A program made the translations under genes and the position numbers. Positions 25,651-34,249 of a stretch of DNA of 64,000 nt are shown here, one piece after another. Source of the DNA: Treponema_C sp050937815 (GTDB taxonomy: Bacteria > Spirochaetota > Spirochaetia > Treponematales > Treponemataceae); assembly GCF_050937815.1 (NCBI RefSeq), contig NZ_JACDIJ010000001.1, positions 558,001 to 622,000 of the forward strand. Reading direction: 5' to 3'. Below the pieces are notes generated by a model. The model worked only from the letters and a program-made list of their open reading frames with translations. It searched no databases and was not told where the DNA came from. Within the stretch, counting starts at the first letter, position 1. The number at the start of each line of letters is the position of its first letter.

Positions 25651-25701
25651 TTGACAGCCGGCAAAAAGCGTGTTACCCTTTTATTTATAACGAAGTTCGT
25701 T
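25651..25701 (+). promoter_or_regulatory. Promoter of the plus-strand catabolic operon with palindromic MarR-type box
   Basis: TTGACA (25651-25656), 17-base spacer and a weak TACCCT -10 (25674-25679). The symmetric box AACGAAGTTCGTT (25689-25701) lies over and just past the start site. It is the most symmetric of the four similar boxes in this locus. Confidence 0.65.
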
Positions 25702-25738
25702 TTGTTTTTGAAATAAAACGGGAAAAGGTGTGTCTGCC

Positions 25739-26230
25739 ATGAAAACAATTCAGGACGTACCTATGCTTTTACGGCGGGAGATTGAGGCAAAAATGATAGC
25801 GCCCTTTTATGACGCATTCGTAGAAGAAATAGGTAAAGAACGGACAGACGAAATTGTCCGTAAGGTTATTGCCGGCTTGGCGCGGGAAGCCGGCGCCGCA
25901 ATGGTTAAGGAAAAACCGGCGGATAAAAATGTTTTAACCTTTTTTAAAGAATCGGTTACACCCCGCTTTGCCGCCGGCGGTGCATTGGAACCCGAATACA
26001 AAGAGCTTTCAGATACGCGGGTTCTTATGGACATAAAGCGCTGCGCGTATGTACAAATGTATAAAGATATGGGACGAGCGGACTTGGGACCGCTTCTTTC
26101 CTGCCAGCGGGACGAATTTCTTTTTAAGGGAATGGATCCGCGCATTTGTTTTAAGAGAACGGGTACAATTATGGAAGGAAATCCCGTCTGCGATTTTTGT
26201 TTGGAACTGGGCAAGCAGCAAGAAAGCTGA
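25739..26230 (+). CDS. ATC hydrolase family protein (PF14196), second copy
   Basis: 163 residues from ATG 25739; AAAAGG lies ten bases upstream, while the in-frame GTG at 25730 is too close to it. The family pattern is visible in DIKRCAYVQMYKDMG near 100, GPLLSCQRDEFLFKGM near 120 and the C-terminal RTGTIMEGNPVCDFCLEL. It is shorter than, and only distantly similar to, the copy at 19138. Paralogues in opposite operons may act on different isomers or form a mixed complex; this is inference. First gene of the plus-strand operon, 14 bases before the racemase-like gene. Confidence 0.72.
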   Translation: MKTIQDVPMLLRREIEAKMIAPFYDAFVEEIGKERTDEIVRKVIAGLAREAGAAMVKEKPADKNVLTFFKESVTPRFAAGGALEPEYKELSDTRVLMDIKRCAYVQMYKDMGRADLGPLLSCQRDEFLFKGMDPRICFKRTGTIMEGNPVCDFCLELGKQQES

Positions 26231-26244
26231 AAAAAGGAAATAAT

Positions 26245-26973
26245 ATGTACGGAAAACGCGGAAGAGTCGGTGTAGCGACTCCCTTCGGAGGAGAAATTAT
26301 CATCAGCGATATGTACCGCTATCTTCATCCCGATATACAGGTAGCGGAAGTGCCTATTCTGTTCAGTAAACTTACCAAAGAAGGTTTGGAGAATCTCAGC
26401 AGCAAGGTTGTAGAGGGTATGTCCAATTTTCCTCTTTCCCTTCCTATAGATTTGGCGTATTTTTCCTGTACAACCGGAAGTCAAATCGGCGGTGCGGGCT
26501 TTGATAAAAAAATGTGCGAAGCTATGAAAAAAGCAGCCCAATCGCGCGGAGCATTGACTACAACCACTGCACTTTTGCAAGCTCTTAGAGCCGTCGGTTC
26601 AAAAAAACTTTCGATTATAACCCCGTATCCGGACGAAATCAACGATATGGAAAAAGCATACCTTGAACATGAAGGTTTTAAAGTCGTTTCCATAAACGGT
26701 ATGAAAACCGAAAATCCGACCAATCCCATGCTTATCACAAAAATACCCGAAGAGCAGACCTTTGATTTCGCGGTCAAACATGTGAGCGGACAAGCCGATA
26801 CGCTGCTTATCAGCTGTTGCGGCCTGCACTCCTTATCGCTGCCGGCAGCCCTTGAAAAAAAACTCAATATTCCGGTTCTTACGAGCAACCAGTGCGCCGT
26901 ATGGGCAGTAGGAAAATTTTTCGGATCTCACGGTCCTCTGGCAAAAGAACTCGGAAGCCTCTTTGATAAGTAA
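26245..26973 (+). CDS. Asp/Glu racemase / maleate isomerase superfamily protein
   Basis: 242 residues from ATG 26245, preceded by AAAAAAGG; the longer frame starts inside the previous gene. The fold uses two cysteines as acid and base: YFSCTTGSQIGG near residue 75 and LLISCCGLHSLSLP near 190, spaced as in maleate isomerase, arylmalonate decarboxylase and hydantoin racemase. GVATPFGGEI at the start and TPYPDEINDMEKAYLEHEGFKVV fit the maleate-isomerase branch. Beside an ATC hydrolase it could racemise a cyclic amino-acid substrate, but the sequence does not settle this. Confidence 0.8.
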   Translation: MYGKRGRVGVATPFGGEIIISDMYRYLHPDIQVAEVPILFSKLTKEGLENLSSKVVEGMSNFPLSLPIDLAYFSCTTGSQIGGAGFDKKMCEAMKKAAQSRGALTTTTALLQALRAVGSKKLSIITPYPDEINDMEKAYLEHEGFKVVSINGMKTENPTNPMLITKIPEEQTFDFAVKHVSGQADTLLISCCGLHSLSLPAALEKKLNIPVLTSNQCAVWAVGKFFGSHGPLAKELGSLFDK

Positions 26974-26988
26974 CATTTTTTGCAGCGG

Positions 26989-27009
26989 TACCGTTATAAG
27001 AATACGGTA
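26989..27009 (+). other. Small stem-loop before the transporter gene
   Basis: TACCGT and ACGGTA pair over 6 bp around a nine-base loop, 31 bases ahead of the transporter start. No T tract follows, so processing or message stability is more likely than termination. Confidence 0.3.
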
Positions 27010-27040
27010 TCGTTAAACTTATAATAAAAGGAAGGAGCGT

Positions 27041-28192
27041 ATGGAAAAGAAAAACTCTTGGAATTCATTTAAAACCTGGTTCGCCATCGGTGCGGTTATG
27101 TTCGGAACCGGCTTCGGCGCAAATATCGCTTCCGGCGCCTACGCTGCAGCTTATATCGTCCCTGTGGGCGGCGGTTGGGCGATTATCTGGCTGCTCATTA
27201 TAGGTATACTGGTGAGCTTATTCGGTATTATGAGTCTTTCCTTTATTCGCAGCTATAAGATCGGTAACTATAATCAGTTTTTTACAACCCTCTGGGGCGT
27301 ACACAAAACGAAAAATAAATTCGCTAAAGCTGTAGTTTCGACTTTTTTTGATATCTATCAAACAGGTTCCGGTATTATCGCCTGCGCAGCTTCAACGGCA
27401 CTTTTCGGTACGCTTTTAAAACAACTGTTCGGCCTGCCCTACTGGCCAGCCTGTATTCTCGGTACCGTACTCTTTGCCTTTTTAACTATGTACGGAGCAC
27501 GATTTTTAAGAAATTTCAGTTCCGTTATGTCTGTAGGGCTGGCGGTAAGCTGTGTGATTATTTTGTTTGCCGTAATCGGTGAACGGGGACAGACGCTTGC
27601 ACAGCGAATCGGAAATTTTCAAATCGGCTTGGATTGGGGTATTTCCACCGTTCCCAAAACGGCTGTTATGATATTGATATTTTGTTTTTCCAATTCGTCC
27701 GTAGGAGCTTTACTCTGTAATTTTTCGGAAAAAATTACCACCCGTCGCGATTCCGTCGGAGCCGGAATTGTCGTCGGCATTATGTCCGCTTTAATGCTGC
27801 TTTTAACGGGTATCATTGTATTACCCTATATGCCGGACTGCCATTCCGATGCTCCTATTTTAACCATTTGCTCTACCTATCTCAAAAGCTGGGTAACGGG
27901 TGTTTACTGGATCATTGCGATTTTGGCTATTGTTTCCACTATACCCACCATGGCCTTCGGTATTTCCAACCGCTGGGCTATGTCGTGGAAAACGGAAAAA
28001 ATAACGAAAAAAATGAAATTCTTTATTATTTCCATTGTATTTTTATCCGCTTCGCTTTTAATATCGAGTATAGGGCTTATGACCATTGTTCGCGTACTGA
28101 TTCAATTTATCGGCTATATTGCCATGGTCGCTATTGTAATTCCGCTTATTGTTTCGGTTTTCCGAGTTCGAAAGCACGATAAAGGCGAATAG
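27041..28192 (+). CDS. YkvI-like APC-superfamily membrane transporter
   Basis: 383 residues with about ten hydrophobic segments; GGAAGGAGCG precedes ATG 27041. The first helix has GTGFGANIASGAY, the unwound glycine-rich segment of LeuT-fold transporters, and the arrangement matches the uncharacterised YkvI family (COG3949). Position in the operon suggests uptake of the substrate degraded by the neighbouring enzymes, probably with Na+ or H+. Substrate unknown. Confidence 0.8.
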   Translation: MEKKNSWNSFKTWFAIGAVMFGTGFGANIASGAYAAAYIVPVGGGWAIIWLLIIGILVSLFGIMSLSFIRSYKIGNYNQFFTTLWGVHKTKNKFAKAVVSTFFDIYQTGSGIIACAASTALFGTLLKQLFGLPYWPACILGTVLFAFLTMYGARFLRNFSSVMSVGLAVSCVIILFAVIGERGQTLAQRIGNFQIGLDWGISTVPKTAVMILIFCFSNSSVGALLCNFSEKITTRRDSVGAGIVVGIMSALMLLLTGIIVLPYMPDCHSDAPILTICSTYLKSWVTGVYWIIAILAIVSTIPTMAFGISNRWAMSWKTEKITKKMKFFIISIVFLSASLLISSIGLMTIVRVLIQFIGYIAMVAIVIPLIVSVFRVRKHDKGE

Positions 28193-28213
28193 AAAAAAAC
28201 AAAGAAGGAAAAT

Positions 28214-29503
28214 ATGCAGATGAAATTTAGTGTTGAACCGAAACGGGCTGTATCCGACTGCCCGCTACGCATTTCAGCAAGCGGCTTGACACCCGGAGAA
28301 AAAGTTACCTTAATTGCCCGGGAAAAAGACATGTTCGGCAACCTTTGGGAATCGTCTACCTGCTTTGCCGCACAAGCGGACGGTACTGTAGACGTATCGC
28401 GAGATTTACCCCTCTCCGGAAATTACGACTGGGTAGATGCGATGGGACCTGCCGTTTCCATGAAGGCGGTTTCTCCCGGCCCCGGCGTACCCGGACGTAC
28501 CATGCATAAAACGGAGTCTTTTTCAACCGAGTATACTCTTATCCGGGAAGACGGCTCAAAAGCAACGCAGACAGCCGAACGCCTTATGATGGCCGACGGC
28601 ATGCGCCGGGAAGTTATAGAAGAAGACGGTATTTTCGGCACACTTTTTATGCCGGCATCCGAAAAAAAACTTCCGGTTATTATCCAACTGAACGGATCGG
28701 ACGGCGGCATTGAAGAAGGAATGGCTGCAGTACTTGCCTCACACGGTTTTGCGGTTATTACACTGGCGTATTTTAACTATGCTTCGCTTCCCAAAATTAT
28801 GGAAAATATCCCGCTTGAATATTTCGGAAAAACCATTCGTTATTTGCAAAGCAGGTCCGAAATCGATGCCGAAAAAATCGGTATATTCGGCGGCTCTTTC
28901 GGCGGACTTCTTTCTTTACTGGTGCCTTCTCTTTATCCTGAAATTACGGCTTGTGCCGCCAATGTACCCAGCGGAATACTGTTCGGAGGTTCCGGGGTCG
29001 ATTACAATAAGCCCATATCCCCTTTTTCGTGGCAAGGCAACCCCCTGCCCCTTGTTCCCCGCCCGTCCGATACAAAAGAATGGATGAACTCTCAAATGGA
29101 AGAAAACGGAGCTATAGACTTCACGCAAAATCATTGGAATGCTTTGAAAGCAGCCTCAAAGGAGCAGATAGAGGCAGCAACCATAAAGGTTGAAAATATC
29201 AACGGGCCTGTTATGCTTATTTCCGGCGACGACGACCGGCAGTGGCCGAGCATGGAACTGTCCGATATGGTAGTACAGCGCTTAAAAGAAAAAGGCTTTT
29301 CGCACAAAGTTATTCATTTAGCCTACAAAAACGCGGGGCACAGCTTAATCCATCCCTATTATACCTTTACGCAGAGTCGATTTACGCATCCGGTAGACGG
29401 AAACACGTATCTTCTCGGTGGCACGCATAGGGCAAACATATCTGCTATTGAAGATTATTGGCCGAAAATGATTGCTTTTTTCCGCGAAGCGTTTAATATG
29501 TAA
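28214..29503 (+). CDS. BAAT / acyl-CoA thioesterase family hydrolase
   Basis: 429 residues; AAAGAAGGA precedes ATG 28214. An N-terminal beta-sandwich (Bile_Hydr_Trans-like, about 1-140: VSDCPLRISASGLTPGEKVTL) is followed by an alpha/beta hydrolase domain (BAAT_C-like). The nucleophile elbow GGSFGG near 222, Asp in ISGDDDRQWPS near 340 and His in NAGHSLIHPYY near 375 form a full triad. Serine at the elbow favours hydrolysis over amino-acid transfer, for which animal BAAT uses Cys. Last gene of the plus-strand operon. It may cleave an acyl thioester or N-acyl conjugate. Confidence 0.82.
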   Translation: MQMKFSVEPKRAVSDCPLRISASGLTPGEKVTLIAREKDMFGNLWESSTCFAAQADGTVDVSRDLPLSGNYDWVDAMGPAVSMKAVSPGPGVPGRTMHKTESFSTEYTLIREDGSKATQTAERLMMADGMRREVIEEDGIFGTLFMPASEKKLPVIIQLNGSDGGIEEGMAAVLASHGFAVITLAYFNYASLPKIMENIPLEYFGKTIRYLQSRSEIDAEKIGIFGGSFGGLLSLLVPSLYPEITACAANVPSGILFGGSGVDYNKPISPFSWQGNPLPLVPRPSDTKEWMNSQMEENGAIDFTQNHWNALKAASKEQIEAATIKVENINGPVMLISGDDDRQWPSMELSDMVVQRLKEKGFSHKVIHLAYKNAGHSLIHPYYTFTQSRFTHPVDGNTYLLGGTHRANISAIEDYWPKMIAFFREAFNM

Positions 29504-29563
29504 ACGGGCTTTTAATAATAAGAAACTAAAGGAATCTTTTTCTTTTATTGCTGACAGTCTTTT

Positions 29564-30946
29564 TCACTTTTTTTTCCGCACCGCAGCGCTTAATTTAGGG
29601 CCGTATACAACGAGTTTTTCATATTGCGGATTCAATAAGCGGTGTAGCGATTCGCTTAACGCTTGGGCACTTAAATCACGTACCGCTTGCAAACTGTCGT
29701 CAAAAGCGGTTTGCGGAAAACCGAAAAATCGGCAGCGGGCCAAACGTTTCATACGGTATTCGGTATCTTCGGCATTGATGATTTCTTCCCCGCATACGTG
29801 CTCTTTTGCCGCCTGTACTTCATCGGCGCTAAAGCCGTTTTTTACAAGCAGGGCCAACTCGGCACGGACGGTCGAAATAATGTCCGCGGCATTTTTTTTC
29901 GGAGCGCAAGCGTAAGCGCACCAATAACCGCAATCGGCATACATTGAAAAAAAACTGTACACGGTATAACAATAGCCGCTTTTTTCACGCAAAGCTTGAA
30001 AAAGCCGCGAGCTCATCGTATCCCCGATAAGGGCATTCAGTACCGCCCAGCAATAATAATCCTTTAAGCTGAAGGGAAAGCTCAACGGATACAGCATAAA
30101 AAACTGTTCTTGCCTAAAATCCGCAGTTATAAAATGCACACGGCCGGCTTTATCTTTATCGGTATTTTCGGTTTTAACGCAGAAAGAACTGCATTCGAAA
30201 GTGCAGCCCGGCTTTTTGGCACCGCTCTTTTTTCCATGACAGTTTTTTTCCGTATGACGGCCGGCTTGCAGCGAAAGATTACGGTTTTTCATTTTTTCCA
30301 AGCGGTTTTGCATTTCGAATATATCTATATTGCCCGATATACATACGGTCAATTCGCCTTGCTGAAAAAATTCCGCATACCATGAACGCAAAAAATCGGC
30401 ACTAAGGCTTTGTACGTCTTCAACCGTTCCCGCTATGGGAAGCGAAAGCGGATTGTCCGGCCACAAGATTTCGGCAACGGCATCCAAGGCGGCTTCTTCA
30501 GGGTCGTCCGAAGATGCAATGATTTCGCTTTCTATAACGGAGCGTTCCCGTTCAAGTTCCGAGTCCGGAAATACGGAATTTTCGGTCATATCGCAGAGGA
30601 TATCGAGGGCGTTTCGGGCATAAACGGCCGGAACAACGCAGTATAAGCATACCTGTTCGCGCTCGGTAAAGGCGTTTGCATAGCCTCCCATACGGTCGAA
30701 AGCGGCGGCAATATCAAATGCGCTGCGGCTTTTTGTGCCCTTAAAAAGCATGTGTTCGGCAAAGTGGCTTACCCCCCTATGCCCGGCTTTTTCATAACGC
30801 GAACCGCAGGAAAACCAAAAACCGATTGCGGCCGTTCGCACGGCTTCAATCGGTTCGGCAATAAGGGTAACGCCGTTTGAACACGTTTTTTGAACAATGT
30901 CCGCTGCGGCGTTGTTTGTTTTATGTATTCGGGGTTTCAAGGGCAT
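29564..30946 (-). CDS. M16B zinc peptidase (YmxG/MlpA, processing-peptidase-like)
   Basis: 460 residues from ATG 30946, overlapping the end of pnp by 26 bases. The inverted zinc motif is HFAEH in HRGVSHFAEHMLFKGT near residue 62, with the second Glu in ERERSVIESEIIAS near 140. One M16 unit plus a C-terminal M16_C domain; such enzymes act as dimers on peptides. An M16 gene just after pnp is a conserved arrangement also seen in Bacillus (ymxG). An insertion around residues 215-260 (KKSGAKKPGCTFECSSF) is unusual. Convergent with the BAAT gene. Confidence 0.9.
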   Translation of the reverse strand: MPLKPRIHKTNNAAADIVQKTCSNGVTLIAEPIEAVRTAAIGFWFSCGSRYEKAGHRGVSHFAEHMLFKGTKSRSAFDIAAAFDRMGGYANAFTEREQVCLYCVVPAVYARNALDILCDMTENSVFPDSELERERSVIESEIIASSDDPEEAALDAVAEILWPDNPLSLPIAGTVEDVQSLSADFLRSWYAEFFQQGELTVCISGNIDIFEMQNRLEKMKNRNLSLQAGRHTEKNCHGKKSGAKKPGCTFECSSFCVKTENTDKDKAGRVHFITADFRQEQFFMLYPLSFPFSLKDYYCWAVLNALIGDTMSSRLFQALREKSGYCYTVYSFFSMYADCGYWCAYACAPKKNAADIISTVRAELALLVKNGFSADEVQAAKEHVCGEEIINAEDTEYRMKRLARCRFFGFPQTAFDDSLQAVRDLSAQALSESLHRLLNPQYEKLVVYGPKLSAAVRKKK

Positions 30947-33020
30947 CAATATAGGACAAGTTTAATCTGCCCATCTTATCGATTTCCAGCAACTTTACCG
31001 GAATTTGCTGACCTTCGCTTACCACATCGGAAACCGAAGCGATTTTTGTGCGTGAAAATTTGGAAATATGACACAAGCCTTCTTTTCCCGGTAAGATTTC
31101 CACAAAGGCGCCGAAATCCATAATGCGCTTTACGGTTCCGTTATAAATCAAGCCTACTTCCGGATCTTCAACGATTCCCTTTACCGCCGCACGTGCAGCA
31201 TCGGTTGAAGCGGCGTTTTTACCGTAAATCGTAACCGTTCCGTCGTCATCGGTGTTGATGGTAACCCCGTATTGGGCGGAAATGGCTTTGACGTTTTTAC
31301 CGCCGGGGCCTATAAGGGCTCCGATTTTATCCACATCGATTTTCATCGTTTCTATTTTAGGCGCATACTTGCTGATTTCGGCGGCGGGAGCGCTGATAGT
31401 TTGGTTCATAATGCCCAAAATATGCAAACGGCCGCGCTTTGCCTGATCCAGGGCCTTGGTCATAATTTCTTTGGTAACGCCGGCGATTTTAATGTCCATT
31501 TGAAAGCCGGTAATACCGTCTTCGGTACCCGCAACTTTAAAGTCCATATCTCCGAGGTGATCTTCTTCGCCCAAAATATCCGACAAAATCGCATATTTTT
31601 CATATGCGTTTCCTTCAGTAATAAGTCCCATAGCTATACCCGCGACGGGCTTTTTCATCGGAACGCCGGCCGCAAGCATACAGAGGGTGCCGCCGCATAC
31701 GGAAGCCATCGACGAAGAACCGTTCGATTCCATAATTTCGGAAACGACGCGCACTGTATAGGGAAACTTATCGCGGCCGGGAACCATGGGCTCCAAAGAG
31801 CGCCGCGCCAAATTTCCGTGTCCGATTTCGCGCCGGCCGGTACCCATTCTGCCTACCTCGCCTACCGAATAGGGCGGGAAATTATAGTGCAAAATAAAGT
31901 GTTCGCGGCGGTCGCCGTCTATATCGTCGTACACTTGCTCGTCAAGCATCGTACCCAGAGTGGCAACGGCCAAAGCTTGGGTTTCGCCGCGCGTAAACAG
32001 GGCCGAACCGTGCGGCCGCGGCAATACGCCGGTTTCGCAGGTAATGGGACGGATATCTTCGGTACCGCGTCCGTCTACGCGCACGCCCTTATCCAAAATG
32101 CTTTTGCGAAGGATATTGTATTCCATATCTTCAAACAAGGCGTTAAACAGTTTGTTTTGTACCTCGTCTTCAAGCTGTGCCTCATATTTTTCGGACAAAG
32201 CGGTTTTAACGGCAGCGATAGCGTCGCGCCTCTCGTGCTTGCCTTTTACAAAACAGGCTTTTTCCATTTGAGGCATAGCTTCGGCAAGCATCGCATCCTT
32301 ATTTTCAAGACTGATTTGAAGGGGCGAAAGCGGAAGCTTTTCTTTTCCGGCAAGCTTACGCAAATCGTCCTGTAAGCGGCACATCGCGGCGATAAAATCC
32401 TGAGCCTTTTCCAAGGCGCCGAGCATAACCTCTTCGGACACTTCGTTTGCACCGCCTTCAACCATCGTAAAACCTTCGGCGGTTCCGGCGACAACGATTT
32501 CCATATCGCCCTTTTCGATTTGCTCGTAAGTGGGATTCAATACGTATTCACCGTTGATATAGCCGACACGCACGCCGGCGATAGGGCCGTTAAAGGGAAT
32601 ATCCGAAATATGTACCGCCGCTGAACTTGCGATAACCGACAAAATATCGGGCGGGTTGATTTGGTCAGATGAAATACAGGTCGGAATAACCTGAATTTCC
32701 CGCCCGAATGCGATATCGAACAAAGGCCGCATAGGGCGGTCGATAAGGCGCGATACGAGGATTTCTTTATCCTTGGGGCGTCCTTCCCTCTTTATAAAAC
32801 CGCCGGGAATTTTTCCTGCGGCATAGTATTTTTCGTTGTAATCAACGGTAAGCGGTACGTAATCCAAACCTTCCTGTGCAGAAGAAGACGTACACACCGT
32901 CGCAATAACGGCCGAACCGCCGTATTGGGCATACACGGCGCCGTTTGCCTGTTTTGCAATCCGGCCCGTTTCCAAAATCAGCTCGTCATCGCCGATTTTA
33001 TATGTAACTCTATGAACCAT
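30921..33020 (-). CDS. pnp: Polyribonucleotide nucleotidyltransferase (PNPase)
   Basis: 699 residues, normal length. A 3'-5' phosphorolytic exoribonuclease and degradosome component. Two RNase PH cores (about 1-220 and 310-540, with PLTVDYNEKYYAAGKIPGGF and PPYSVGEVGR), a KH domain (IGALIGPGGKNVKAI near 565) and an S1 domain (VGLIYNGTVKRIMDFGAFVE near 625). GAAGGAATA precedes ATG 33020, 25 bases after rpsO. The rpsO-pnp pair is widely conserved. Confidence 0.97.
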   Translation of the reverse strand: MVHRVTYKIGDDELILETGRIAKQANGAVYAQYGGSAVIATVCTSSSAQEGLDYVPLTVDYNEKYYAAGKIPGGFIKREGRPKDKEILVSRLIDRPMRPLFDIAFGREIQVIPTCISSDQINPPDILSVIASSAAVHISDIPFNGPIAGVRVGYINGEYVLNPTYEQIEKGDMEIVVAGTAEGFTMVEGGANEVSEEVMLGALEKAQDFIAAMCRLQDDLRKLAGKEKLPLSPLQISLENKDAMLAEAMPQMEKACFVKGKHERRDAIAAVKTALSEKYEAQLEDEVQNKLFNALFEDMEYNILRKSILDKGVRVDGRGTEDIRPITCETGVLPRPHGSALFTRGETQALAVATLGTMLDEQVYDDIDGDRREHFILHYNFPPYSVGEVGRMGTGRREIGHGNLARRSLEPMVPGRDKFPYTVRVVSEIMESNGSSSMASVCGGTLCMLAAGVPMKKPVAGIAMGLITEGNAYEKYAILSDILGEEDHLGDMDFKVAGTEDGITGFQMDIKIAGVTKEIMTKALDQAKRGRLHILGIMNQTISAPAAEISKYAPKIETMKIDVDKIGALIGPGGKNVKAISAQYGVTINTDDDGTVTIYGKNAASTDAARAAVKGIVEDPEVGLIYNGTVKRIMDFGAFVEILPGKEGLCHISKFSRTKIASVSDVVSEGQQIPVKLLEIDKMGRLNLSYIDALETPNT

Positions 33021-33045
33021 TTATTCCTTCTTTGTTATGAATGCA

Positions 33046-33315
33046 CTATTTGCGCAAACCGAGCTCTTTGATAAGGGCGCGGTATGTTTCCAAACTAGTA
33101 CGCTGTAAATATTTTAAGAGCTTTCTGCGCTGACCGACCAATTTTAAAAGTCCGCGCGATGCGCTTTTATCTTTTTTAAACGTCTTACAATGCTCGGTAA
33201 GCTGTTTAATCCGTTCGGTTAATAATGCAATTTGAACCTTTGTGTTTCCGGTGTCTTTGTCGTTTGCACCGAAATTATTTACAACCGATGCCGTTTTTTC
33301 TTTTGTAAGTGCCAT
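33046..33315 (-). CDS. rpsO: 30S ribosomal protein S15
   Basis: 89 residues, standard length. It binds the central domain of 16S rRNA and bridges to 23S rRNA. Family signatures are NDTGSPEVQ-like ANDKDTGNTKVQIALLTERI, LTEHCKTFKKDKSASRGLLKLVGQRRKLLKYL, and the basic C-terminus. Preceded by AAGGAGTAAGTA. Lies between ribF and pnp. Confidence 0.97.
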   Translation of the reverse strand: MALTKEKTASVVNNFGANDKDTGNTKVQIALLTERIKQLTEHCKTFKKDKSASRGLLKLVGQRRKLLKYLQRTSLETYRALIKELGLRK

Positions 33316-33347
33316 TACTTACTCCTTATTGTTTAATCCTTAAAATA

Positions 33348-34190
33348 TCACATTTTAAATCGGATTTTATCGAACCGGTAATCCGTATCCGCATCGGGAA
33401 CTTCCAGGCGAAGGACGGAAGAAGCCGAATGTAAATCCGTATAAAAACACAGTTTTGTGTTATGCACCGAAGCAAAAACATCGGCAGCATATATGCCGTC
33501 AGGCGGAAGCAATTGAAGATGTTCCGCACGGGGGCGCAGTACAACCGTTTTGCCCCTTTGTTTTTCGATATCGAATAACAGGCAATCGATATCGAAGGGG
33601 CGTCCCAAAAACTGAGCCGCCTTATCGAGTTTACCGGCACGTATATAACGGCGCACGGCCGAAGAACTGATACGGCTTCCCGCATCCGCCTGCAAAGCCG
33701 CAAAATCGCATTCAATTCCGTGAACTTCGGCAAACTGCCGTATGTCGGTTTCGCCCGTAGCATGATTGTGTCCGCAGCGAAAGCCCTCTCCCACTCCGAA
33801 AAAACGCATTAAACAGCATTCTTTCAAAACGGTTAAAAATGCATACCCTTCCATTTTACTGAAATCGGCGGAAAAGTCAATGACTACGGCAAAGGCAAAG
33901 CCCCATTCTTCAAAAACTTTAAGACGTAAACGCAAACTGGATATGTCGCCTTCGTATTCGGCTTTTTGTTTAAAAGAACGCGGGGAATGTGTAAAGGTAA
34001 TAAGACCGGGAACAAGACTGCGCTTTCGAGCAGCCTCCGTAACCCTTCGGCATACGGTTTCATGTCCACGATGCGGACCGTCAAAACCGCCGACGGTTAA
34101 TGCACTTCCGGCAATTTCGCCCGAATACAAAGTGTGTATAAATTCTTTTGCTTTTGAATTAAGAACATCGTCCCAAGAAAAAACTTTCAT
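33348..34190 (-). CDS. ribF: RibF-type FAD synthetase (FMN adenylyltransferase); riboflavin kinase part degenerate
   Basis: 280 residues from ATG 34190; the longer open frame adds 47 residues overlapping truB and lacks homology. The adenylyltransferase half is intact: LTVGGFDGPHRGHETV near 40, a GITFTHSP-like LITFTHSPRSF and ISSSAVRRYIRAGKLDKA near 185. The C-terminal flavokinase half is short (about 80 residues instead of 120) and lacks the GxGRxLGFPTAN loop after GRPFDID; only PPDGIYAADV recalls the fold. Probably FAD synthetase only. Sits between truB and rpsO. Confidence 0.85.
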   Translation of the reverse strand: MKVFSWDDVLNSKAKEFIHTLYSGEIAGSALTVGGFDGPHRGHETVCRRVTEAARKRSLVPGLITFTHSPRSFKQKAEYEGDISSLRLRLKVFEEWGFAFAVVIDFSADFSKMEGYAFLTVLKECCLMRFFGVGEGFRCGHNHATGETDIRQFAEVHGIECDFAALQADAGSRISSSAVRRYIRAGKLDKAAQFLGRPFDIDCLLFDIEKQRGKTVVLRPRAEHLQLLPPDGIYAADVFASVHNTKLCFYTDLHSASSVLRLEVPDADTDYRFDKIRFKM

Positions 34191-34249
34191 GCCGAACCAG
34201 TATAGCAAAAAAAAAGATATTATAAAAGCGGAAAAAAGAAAAAATCGTT

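Noticed and set aside
31272..32375. Long plus-strand open frame (367 codons) opposite pnp
   Set aside because: It lies wholly inside a confidently identified gene, has low-complexity shadow composition and no ribosome-binding site. The same applies to similar frames opposite clpB, infB, M16C and cdsB.
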